Source of the DNA: Symbiodinium sp. CCMP2592
Taxonomy: Eukaryota > Sar > Dinophyceae > Suessiales > Symbiodiniaceae
Direction of reading: 5' to 3'
DNA: 64,000 nt
NCBI GenBank assembly: GCA_905221615.1
Contig: CAJNDT010004546.1
Span: forward strand, 303,501 to 367,500
The stretch's first letter is position 1. Every line of letters starts with the position of its first letter. Below, in pieces: positions 37,653-46,134 of the stretch. A model generated the notes under the pieces. The model had not been told where the DNA came from and made no database searches. It worked only from the letters and a program-made list of their open reading frames with translations. Position numbers and translations under genes: made by a program.

Positions 37653-39855
37653 TCGGTCTTGCGCACAGAGTCGCGGCCCGTGAGGGCAAGTCTGAAGGCT
37701 GTACTCTGACAGCCAAAGAAGCAGCTTCCTTGTGTTAAGGAGCGCTCAGGCTAGGTCCTACTCTCTAAGACCCCCGACCTCCCAGTTCATGCTGGTGAGG
37801 TATGCGGAGGGAACTACTTCAGGTCCTAACACAGGTCCTACCTCCCGGTCCCTGCCAGTGAGGTTGAAGAAGCAGCTCACTCAGCCTGTAGGCCCTTTCC
37901 CTCCCACCATTAGGGAGGTTCTAGGAAGCCAGTCCCTCCCAGGGAGAACCAAGACCAGCAAGGGCCGCTTTCTCCAGGGTGGGCCAGACCCCCTAGTTGT
38001 GGAGAGCTTTAGGTGAGCTGGCCGTGCCCCGCTGCTCGGTAGGGAGGAGAACCCCCCAAGGCTTGGAGCAGAGAACCTAAGACTCACGAGCTTGGGTTGG
38101 ACGCTGGGCGGCAACTGAGGTGGCCCTTGCGTTCTCGCTCTTACTAACAAGGGCCAGAGCACCCATGCCGCAGCAGCTCTGGGCACTCGGCTACCTCTGC
38201 CAACCAACTCCACCCCAGTAACGGGCAGTGGAAGCAAACTGCCTTGGCTAAAAGGCTCGAGCAGCAGAGTGACCACAGGCCCCCTGTCTGCCGAGAGACA
38301 CCTCAACTCGGAGGGATCCGCCGCGAGGCTCTGCACGATCCGCGCCAAACTAACAGAGCTGTGCAAGCGGTGTTTGCACTGAAAGGCGAGGCCCAATCAC
38401 GGCCAGGCCAAAACTGAGAGGGTCTATGCAGAGACAGTGAGCGCGCACTGCCTTCTGCACTGCGGTTGGGTGCTGGCCCCCTGCGCGGGCCTGTTCACGC
38501 TCACAAGGCGGCCTTAGCCAACCGTCCACCCTCGGCAGCTGAAACCAAAACCAAAGCGAAAAAGTCAGCCGGCACTAAACCCTCTCAATGAGCGCGAGGG
38601 CAAACGCACCCCTTACTATGCACAAACGCGCAGGAGTCGACGCTCCCCTCATCAAGCGCGGGGACCACGCCGCACCAGCTGACCCATCACCCTTGCTCGG
38701 GCTGCAGCTCAGGCAGGACCCACGGTCTGGACAGGCCTGGGAACCTGCTGCCAATAAAGAAGCAAGCGCTTAGCCGCACTTGCCATGCCACCCTGAAAAG
38801 GAGTGGACTAAGGAAAATCCCAAATACTTGGCTCAGCTCGACGCCAAGCACAGGGACGCAAGAGCCCGCAGTAACTCCTGCAAATGTGACACCTGCCCGC
38901 AGACAGGTTCGGCCCAACCAAGCTTGAAGGCGTACTGCAAGGCCCTCAAGCGGATGACCGAGGCTAAGGGAGCTAAAAGGAAGATCACCTCGAGGCCGGT
39001 GAGATGAGCTTCCTGCATGTCCAGAATGCAAGCTCCTGAATTGGCGGCTCACTACAAGGCCCACCGCCGCCCTAAAACCAACCCTAAACCCAACCAAAGC
39101 CGCCAAGGGAAACCACCTGGAGGAGCCTCCACCACCTTGGTGGTCCTCACGCTTGCCGTCACTTACCCACACCACACATGTAGGCAATCCTAACCTTTTC
39201 GTTGCTTGTCGGTAAAGACCTGCCTCCATCTGTTCTCCTGCCCAGGTAGGCATGGTCCCAGGAGTGCACTGCATGCATGGCCGCACGTAGTGAAAGCAAA
39301 CGACTAACACAGCTGACTCTGGTCTCATGCAGTAAGTCCAGGGCACCGACTGGGTGCTTGCTCAAGTTTGCCTGGGGTGAGCTCGCAGCGTAGAGACTGC
39401 CACCCGCTCCAGACTGCTCACCAGCTTGGCCCGGCCCTGGGTGCTTAGTGTCCCTGCACCAAGGAAAACCCTCCAAAAGCCGTGGCTTTTGACCGTGAAG
39501 ACAGAAGGGCGAGCACGCCAAACTTGAGCCACAATGTCCCCCCTCGTAGGGTGGGTCCGCGTCTGGCGTTGCTCTACCACCCACCACAGGGGGACGTACC
39601 CCCTTGGCGCGGTGGACAGTTCCCCCGAGGGCCGAGCCCTTTCCGGTGGGAGCTGGCAAGTCCCTTGGGTGGACGTATCCCCTTCGTGAGGTGGATTGGT
39701 CCCCCGAGGGCTGAACCCTTACCGGTGGGAACAGGCAAGTGGGAGTGATGGCCCGAAGAAGCACAGCTACAAAGCCTGGGATTCACCTGTTTGGGGTCTC
39801 TTCAGCACACAGTTAGAGCCCAGGACTGTTTGCAGACAACTACTTCTCCGACCAC
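37653..39855 (-). repeat. 2.2-kb repeat E, right copy (5' truncated)
   Basis: Second copy of the repeat at 25631-27858, with few differences. On the minus strand it lacks the first roughly 33 bases, including the leader relic, and begins at GTGGTCGGAG directly fused to the copia RNase H. Its 3' end joins GAAAGATGCTCC and the start of LINE 2. Truncation at the 5' end is normal for target-primed reverse transcription. It carries the second leader-like sequence at 39523-39536. Minus ORFs 38687-39346 and 39159-39764 have counterparts in the left copy. Confidence 0.75.
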
Positions 39856-42800
39856 GAGATACAAACCGCCGATTCTGAATCGGAATATCCCCGAAGAACA
39901 TAATAACCGGTTTCCCTGTCTTTCGGCATACCCTCGCGGATGGTCTCCACCAGCAAAGCAATGTACAATCCTTCACGCGCAACCTCTGTGAGTGCAGCGA
40001 GTTCGGCTTCCGCACTGGAGAGTGCGGTGGTCGTTTGTTTTCTGCTAAAGCTCTTGAGGGCACAGTTTTCCCAAGTGATAATACCCCCGCTCACCGAATT
40101 CAGACTCCAACTGGCGTCCGTAAAACAAGATACAGAGGCAGGGTCCGCATCATCTTCCAAGATCTCCCTCTGACTCGGAAACATCTGGACTTTGTGCGGA
40201 AGACCCTTGACCCAACGAAGGACATCCCTCATACAGGTCTCAGCAGCCTCATCAGGAGCTGCCTGGTGACGGCCCAAAAACCCACACACAAACTGCAGGT
40301 CTGGTCGAGAAAGAGCCGCCCAGGCCAAACGGCCCAAAGTCCTCCTGTACCTTTCGTGAGCAGCCGGGCTGATCAACTCAGTCTGGCCTTTCTTCAGCAA
40401 TTCAGCGTAGCGGCGTTCGAGGGAAGGGAGCTTTGGGGCAGGCTTGGTGATTCCGTACTCCTCGCAACAGGAACTCAAGTACTGTTCGTCTAGCCCGAAA
40501 TACACAGCCCGCTCTCCTTTCTTACGGCGGAAAATCCTCCGACCGAGAAACGAAACTTCACCAGGGCAATCCTGAATCAACTCACCCGTAAGTTTCAGTT
40601 TGTATTTCTTTCGCAGCTCCTCATAGAACCTGCGCCCCTCTGCTTCATCTTCACTGTAGATAAGCAAGTCATCCACATAAAATAACACAATCGTCAAACC
40701 CTTCTTCGTAAGACGACGGAATATAGTGGGGTCCAAACTTGCTTCGAAGTTCTGAGAGCGCAAATATTCTGACAGTTCGCAATACCATGATAATGGAGCA
40801 GAGCGTAATCCGTTCATCGCTTTTCTAAGTTTGACGAAGACTCGTTCCCCAGTGCTCTGGGTGCTCACATTATTCGGCAACTCTACGAATTCTGCCCTCG
40901 CTACTGGTGCATGCATGAACGCCACGGAGACGTCGCAGGATAACACACTGCCGCGTCGGCAGAGCATGGAGAGTAGCAATCTCAGACCCTCCAATGAAGT
41001 CGTAGGAGAATATATTCCCTCACTCAAGGTGGTGCCGCCCATCGCGGCAAAGTCACGCACGACTAATCTGGACCTATACAGTCCCTTGCGTTTGACCGTA
41101 TTGACCCAACGGCTCGTGAGCACACGCCGTCCGTTTTCCTTCGCAAGACGCCGAGCTTCTCGCTCGGGGATCACTTCCCCAACCTTGAAGGATTCCAATT
41201 CCTCCAATTCAAGCTTCATGGATGCATACAGCAGGTCTGGTTCTAGTTTCTCTCCAGAAGTCTCCGACACAGCGTTCTGTGGAACAGCACACCTGATCTT
41301 AGTACCGCCAAACTTCAAATCAAACGACTTAGAAACGGCAGAGGATGTTGCTCGAAGGTCAGGCCCTCGAAACAGAGACTCAAGATGGTGATTCGTGAGC
41401 CAGTCTATTTCCATATCCCCCTCATCGTTGATGACCTCTTGGTTCTCAGGGGCCTCCGAAGGAGAATAGTCAGCTAGCTCTTCTTCAATCATCTCTTCAT
41501 CACCATCTTCATCCATGACTTCCCCAGCCCCCTCATCAGGAGCATCATCACCAGGGGCCTCCAAAGGATCAAACATGATGGGCCTCTCGGGGTCCTCAGT
41601 GTCCAGAACAAGAGGCTGAGCTAAAGCTAGTTCTTCCAGGGTCTTGGCATCGTAGATGTCACCTCCCTGAATCATCCTGGCTGCGGGGAATACATCTATT
41701 TCCCTGCTTCCGACAGGGACGGCAAAGATGCCGCCACCTTTGGCGTGCACCGGTCCCAGATAGACCGCTTTTACGGTTCGGGCGCCTCTGAACTTATCAT
41801 GGTGCGCCTTGGGCTTACTGACCTGAGCTTGTACCAGACATCCAAACGGCCTCGTGCGAGTCCGGTTCACAATCTCCTCATGTAGCCGATCAATGCTGGT
41901 GCTTGAATCCCCAATGCTGGTACACCAGAGGTTGTAGCACCTAGCAACATAGAACACACAGGCTTGCCAAAGCAAACCCCCCAAAGGAAACTGATACTTA
42001 CCAAGTTCCACGGCATCACCTTCCTTCACCTTAGCAATCTCTTTCTCAAGGTCCAACCAAACAGACCAGAAACCCTGCTTCATAGTTTCAACCTGCCGCT
42101 CAATCGATCCCTTCGACTGGGGCCTGTAGCCCGGAACCACGTCAATCAAAGTTGCGCTGGCTGGGCTACTTTCGCACTTGGTGAGTCTCTCGGCAAGGGC
42201 TCCAAGAGCCGCTTCTTGGTCCATCCGAAATGTAACCGCTTTACCGACTAACCCCATTTCGCGAATAACACGGTTGATATTGTGGAGCAGGTCAGGGTCA
42301 TCAAGATGCATAGCAGGAAGGGAGACAGTATATCGGGAACCCAAATGCATAAGGAGGAGCACTCTCAGTTTCCCGAAATAGAAAAAGTCAAGGCCTATCG
42401 TTTGGTTTTCTATCTGAAGTTTTCTTCTCAACCGACGCGCAGGAACGCGCCCTTTCGAAGCACAACAGGTCTCACAATTCGAATCGAAAGGAAAGTGTCC
42501 CCGACTACGGTGGTTATACAGAGACACAGACGACAAAGGGATCCGCAGGTCCTCGTCGGCTTCCGATCCAGGGTCTCCGCCACCATCGGGGGGCGACGGT
42601 CCATTCTCTTTTCGAGGTTTCTTGGGTGCGCCAGAAGACGACTCTCGAGGATCTGGGTCCTCATCAAAGATTCCTTCAGGATCTAAAGGATTACGACTAG
42701 AAGCTTCAGGTTTTGAGGAAGTTGCGGGAGCAGGTCTTGAGGAAGGTTCGGGGTCCAAGTCAAACGGATCAGAACGTGTACCGGTCCCCGGCGACGGTAA

Positions 42801-43469
42801 ACCTCTAAAGCGCACGGCTCGGAGCACGTGCTCAACTTGTTCCGTCTTCTTTGCCGGGGCCGGTTCATCATCTCCGGCACAAAGCATGCACAACATGCCA
42901 CAACATGCGCACTTCAAGCTTTCAACGACATGCGTGCAAAAACGCTGCCCAAAACCTTTCACCTCACGACTCAAAAGAAGTTTCCTACTCACCTCGAAGC
43001 GGGCCCAACGGTCCCGCAGCTTAATCCTAAAGTAGCTTCCGCGTTTTCTAGAAAACACCCTGTAGAACTTGCGTGGCCTCTTTCGCGAAACCACTTTTCT
43101 GAAACACCGAAGTAACCCTGAAGAAACCCACAAAGCTATACCACAGAGGAGGCTGTAGACCGTCAGGAGGAGCACGATGATACCAAGATCCAGTCCTGGC
43201 GTGTACCCATTCCTGAAAGTGGCTGTGGTCTCAAAGGTGCGGGTTTCGAAGGTAGGAGGGTTCAAGGTGCGTTGTGTTGGTTTTCGAGCACAAGCAACAT
43301 GCCACAGATCATGCCAACGCTCATGCCACACAACATGCTGCTGCAAAGCGTGCTGATGCAAAGTGTGCTGCTGCAAAGCGTGCTGATGCAAAGTGTGCTG
43401 CTGCAAAGCATGCTCTCCGGAAAAATCTTTTGAACTCCAACCCCTCGGTGCGGATCGCCGCAGAATCAA
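39840..43469 (-). CDS. Copia integrase-RT-RNase H polyprotein, C-terminus lost
   Basis: A 1209-codon frame. Residues about 20-46 are a HALQQHTL tandem repeat. Residues 93-120 (GLDLGIIVLLLTVYSLLCGI onward) look like a membrane segment, odd for a copia polyprotein. Integrase begins near residue 315 with an HHCC module (YNHRSRGHFPFD, NCETCCASKG), then GLDFFYFGKLR, the RMDQEAAL region and SKGSIERQVE (catalytic Glu). RT: RLVVRDFAAMGG, LSCDVSVAFMHAPV, LRKAMNGLRSAPLSWY and the catalytic FYVDDLLIYS near residue 927. RNase H: SCFTDASWSLNS, ALSSAEAELAALTE and GYSDSESAVCIS. The next bases are repeat E, which supplies WSEK and a stop, so the last RNase H helix is missing. Confidence 0.9.
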   Translation of the reverse strand: MILRRSAPRGWSSKDFSGEHALQQHTLHQHALQQHTLHQHALQQHVVWHERWHDLWHVACARKPTQRTLNPPTFETRTFETTATFRNGYTPGLDLGIIVLLLTVYSLLCGIALWVSSGLLRCFRKVVSRKRPRKFYRVFSRKRGSYFRIKLRDRWARFEVSRKLLLSREVKGFGQRFCTHVVESLKCACCGMLCMLCAGDDEPAPAKKTEQVEHVLRAVRFRGLPSPGTGTRSDPFDLDPEPSSRPAPATSSKPEASSRNPLDPEGIFDEDPDPRESSSGAPKKPRKENGPSPPDGGGDPGSEADEDLRIPLSSVSLYNHRSRGHFPFDSNCETCCASKGRVPARRLRRKLQIENQTIGLDFFYFGKLRVLLLMHLGSRYTVSLPAMHLDDPDLLHNINRVIREMGLVGKAVTFRMDQEAALGALAERLTKCESSPASATLIDVVPGYRPQSKGSIERQVETMKQGFWSVWLDLEKEIAKVKEGDAVELGKYQFPLGGLLWQACVFYVARCYNLWCTSIGDSSTSIDRLHEEIVNRTRTRPFGCLVQAQVSKPKAHHDKFRGARTVKAVYLGPVHAKGGGIFAVPVGSREIDVFPAARMIQGGDIYDAKTLEELALAQPLVLDTEDPERPIMFDPLEAPGDDAPDEGAGEVMDEDGDEEMIEEELADYSPSEAPENQEVINDEGDMEIDWLTNHHLESLFRGPDLRATSSAVSKSFDLKFGGTKIRCAVPQNAVSETSGEKLEPDLLYASMKLELEELESFKVGEVIPEREARRLAKENGRRVLTSRWVNTVKRKGLYRSRLVVRDFAAMGGTTLSEGIYSPTTSLEGLRLLLSMLCRRGSVLSCDVSVAFMHAPVARAEFVELPNNVSTQSTGERVFVKLRKAMNGLRSAPLSWYCELSEYLRSQNFEASLDPTIFRRLTKKGLTIVLFYVDDLLIYSEDEAEGRRFYEELRKKYKLKLTGELIQDCPGEVSFLGRRIFRRKKGERAVYFGLDEQYLSSCCEEYGITKPAPKLPSLERRYAELLKKGQTELISPAAHERYRRTLGRLAWAALSRPDLQFVCGFLGRHQAAPDEAAETCMRDVLRWVKGLPHKVQMFPSQREILEDDADPASVSCFTDASWSLNSVSGGIITWENCALKSFSRKQTTTALSSAEAELAALTEVAREGLYIALLVETIREGMPKDRETGYYVLRGYSDSESAVCISWSEK

Positions 43470-44892
43470 TCCTCCAAGAGATCTGCCTCGCCTGCGCAGT
43501 CACTTGACTGTGGCTGAAAGATGGCGGGCTGAGCACAAATGCCCGTTCCTGGGCAGTCTGTCCTGTGGCGGGAGCACTCAGAGCCCTCGGAGGCGTTGGT
43601 AGACGAGATCTCGGTGGAACAGACGGAGGAATGTTCACTCCGTGCCTCTGAAAATCCTCTCGCTGCATCCCCTTCGGAAGCGTGGGCGCCGCAACTCGCG
43701 GGAGCCCAAAGGTGGCTGCAACGAGCTGTCCGGGTGCCACCGAGGACGGAGCCGGACTCGAAGGTGCCGGACCAGGTGCCGACTCCCCTTCCGGGGGCGG
43801 ATTCCCAGCCTCGGCCCCAACAAAGCCTTCCAATTGGGACAGCCTCTGCCCTGTAAGTTCTTCCAGCGTCCGCCATATTGCGATGTCTGATAAATCTTCT
43901 TGGCTCTGGGCCCTGTTCAGCGCCATAACTTCTCCTTCTCCAAGGAGCAAGGACTCCTCGTCGGAGCTCGAAGAGGAGGTGTCCACAACACCTACGCCCT
44001 CCATCCTTGAGCCCTGAGGGGTCGCTGCCGATTTGGCACTTGCCGCTCGCATGGATTCCCGGGCCTCGTGGAGGCGCTCCTGCTCCCGTTTCCGTCTGTA
44101 ATACCGGGCAACACGGAGGTATATGCCTGAGTCTAGGTATGCCCAAGCAGCTTTGAGCTCGATCGAGGTGACCGACTTGGGCACCTTTACGAGCAGACTC
44201 GATCGCGCTCCCACCAGTCCCCTGTATCCAGCAGGCGTAGCCAGATAGGTTTGCAATACAGATCGACAATGGAAGAGATAATGGAGGATCGATACAGCGT
44301 CGGGTTCCTGGAACCTTCGTTTCCACGCCGTCCGAGCGCCCCTTGGAGCCTCCAGAAGTTCGGTAACCCTGACTGCGAACCCCACGTCCTCCATATGAAG
44401 CCCGTACTCTGCTAGGCTCTTGCCCTCTAGGCAACGTCCCAACCAAACCTCCCACTCCTGCTGCCCAATGATACATTGGGCTTCCGATTCCACCATCTTC
44501 GGCCTCGAAACCCTCAATGGTTCCTCTGGATAGGCCGCTGTCACCGGAATCACTGGAGTGGCTGGTAACCAAGCAGCTGGATGCTCTAGGTCGGGCAGGC
44601 CTATCGGACCGAGCATCGTTGCCGTCGGAGAGCAAAGTGCTCTCAAGGCGTGCCCTGGAGCAGAGAATGCTAGGGATGGGGCATCGTAGGCATCGTCCAT
44701 GTTCACTGGAGGACCCGCCAAGTGCGAGAGCAACGGAACAGGTTCGGTAGAGTCGACCGAGACCTTTGCAATGCCTAGTGTTTCCGCAGCCTCCCACCTG
44801 CGGCCAGCCTCCAGCCTCAACGCTCGCAGGAGGAGTTGGGTTCCCACATCCATCTGAAGAGCACCAAACGGCGGGCTCAGCGAGCCCGGCAA
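43321..44892 (-). CDS. Extra ORF between copia protease and integrase, unrecognised
   Basis: A 523-codon frame starting MPGSLSPPFGALQMDVGTQ. The middle part (EWEVWLGRCLEGKSLAEYGL, FQEPDAVSILHYLFHCRSVL, WAYLDSGIYLRVARYYRRKR) is helical and well composed, followed by a Ser/Glu-rich acidic block and Pro-rich segments. It overlaps the start of the integrase-RT frame (43469) by about 150 bases. Ordinary copia elements have no gene at this position, so this is either an acquired ORF or a spacer domain of the polyprotein expressed by a frameshift. A longer overlapping frame (43466-46411) exists but looks like a shadow over most of this part. Confidence 0.5.
   Translation of the reverse strand: MPGSLSPPFGALQMDVGTQLLLRALRLEAGRRWEAAETLGIAKVSVDSTEPVPLLSHLAGPPVNMDDAYDAPSLAFSAPGHALRALCSPTATMLGPIGLPDLEHPAAWLPATPVIPVTAAYPEEPLRVSRPKMVESEAQCIIGQQEWEVWLGRCLEGKSLAEYGLHMEDVGFAVRVTELLEAPRGARTAWKRRFQEPDAVSILHYLFHCRSVLQTYLATPAGYRGLVGARSSLLVKVPKSVTSIELKAAWAYLDSGIYLRVARYYRRKREQERLHEARESMRAASAKSAATPQGSRMEGVGVVDTSSSSSDEESLLLGEGEVMALNRAQSQEDLSDIAIWRTLEELTGQRLSQLEGFVGAEAGNPPPEGESAPGPAPSSPAPSSVAPGQLVAATFGLPRVAAPTLPKGMQREDFQRHGVNIPPSVPPRSRLPTPPRALSAPATGQTAQERAFVLSPPSFSHSQVTAQARQISWRIDSAAIRTEGLEFKRFFRRACFAAAHFASARFAAAHFASARFAAACCVA
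43336..43415. repeat. Tandem GCTGCTGCAAAGCGTGCTGATGC array
   Basis: Alternating 15-base units (GCTGCTGCAAAGCGT / GCTGATGCAAAGTGT) that encode HALQQHTLHQ on the minus strand near the N-terminus of the copia pol frame. Confidence 0.8.
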
Positions 44893-46134
44893 GATGTTCG
44901 CCGGAATTCCAACCCGAGGGGGCGTAGGCCCCTCGACCTCTGAAGGAACCCCAGCGCGCAGGCGCTTCGAGGGATTCGGCCACGAGGGGCCCCAACTCTC
45001 CTCCCCTTCGCTCTCTCAGAACAAAGCGCTCTCTGCAACATCCGCCTTCAGCGGACTCCTCGCAGTATCCTCCTCCACAGGGCTTCCAGCCGCATTCACC
45101 CGAAAGGGGCTCCCAGCAGCCTCTGCCTGCGAAGGGCCATCTGCAGAATCCGCCAGCAACGGGCTCTCCGCTGCTTCCGTCACCACTGGCGACGGGTAGA
45201 TAGCCACCGGCGACGATGGTCCCCCACCCGGCGGCTCGACCCCCGGTAGTTCGAAAGAGGGGCTTTCTAAAGCCGGTGGAGTAGGCGGTTTCCCCGGAGA
45301 GCCTGGGCTGCTCACAGCCAGGCTCGGGGTGAATTCGTCCCCACTCATAGCACTCATGGTGAGAAACGGCTGCAGAAGCATTCAAACCGACCATGCAACT
45401 CATGCACAGCGCTTGCAGCAGGCTGCCGATCCTAGAAAACATGCGGAAATCCCTGGGCACCTTGGGTACTTTCGACCTTTTCACCCTCTTGTGGCTGAAG
45501 GGTCTGTCTTCTCTACTTTCCATCAAGCAAGACCCAGCCGCCATCGGCATCGCTCTCAGCATAGCTCGAATCTGGAACTTCGCTGTCGTGGGCACGTAGC
45601 CACTGCAACCCAGACCAATGTTGAATGCAGGCCCAACAATAATGATGGGTGTGAGCAGGTTTGCGTCTGATGCAGAGCTGCTTTCCGCACACCTCGCACC
45701 GGTGCTCGCATTCTTGCTTTGACCCGCCCAGATAGTTTCCCATAGCAGGAAAAAGAGGCGTATGCCGAGTCGTTCTGCAAAAACCGTAAGGGTAAAAGCC
45801 CGCTTGAGCAATCGCAAAATCATGGAAAAACATGCCCAAAACATGCAAAGCACCATGCCAACATGCGACTGTTTCCTAAAATCAAGAGCCATGCCAACAT
45901 GCGACTGTTTCCTAAAATCAAGCGACATGCCACCAGGCAACTGTTTCCTAAAATCAAGCGCCGTGCACTGCCTAAAGTCACTAGACTCTTCTAGAAAATC
46001 ACAAAGCTCAATCTCCCGTGGTGCAGGCGCTCTTGGAGCAACTTCCGCCCTAAGACCCCGAAGCAGAAACCCAAAAGGAGTGGCAGCCAAAGCGTGGCGG
46101 CCAGACTCGTCTTCAGGAGTCTTTCTTCCTTTCT
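44893..46134. other. Copia region between protease and extra ORF
   Basis: Minus frame 45016-45381 is Pro/Ser/Glu-rich (repeated AxSPL-type units). Minus frame 43466-46411 covers 45390-46134 with repeats of LDFRKQSHVGM and a hydrophobic segment (VLCMFWACFSMILRLL). The DNA at about 45845-45965 is a tandem repeat of a unit near 39 bases (ATGCGACTGTTTCCTAAAAT). Possibly part of an extended protease-integrase linker. Function unknown. Confidence 0.4.

Noticed and set aside
25631..39855. Repeat E copies as the two LTRs of one element around LINE 2
   Set aside because: The copies lack TG...CA ends and a primer-binding site. The inner region is a LINE, and each unit is bracketed by its own 14-15-base target copy, which fits separate LINE-type insertions better.
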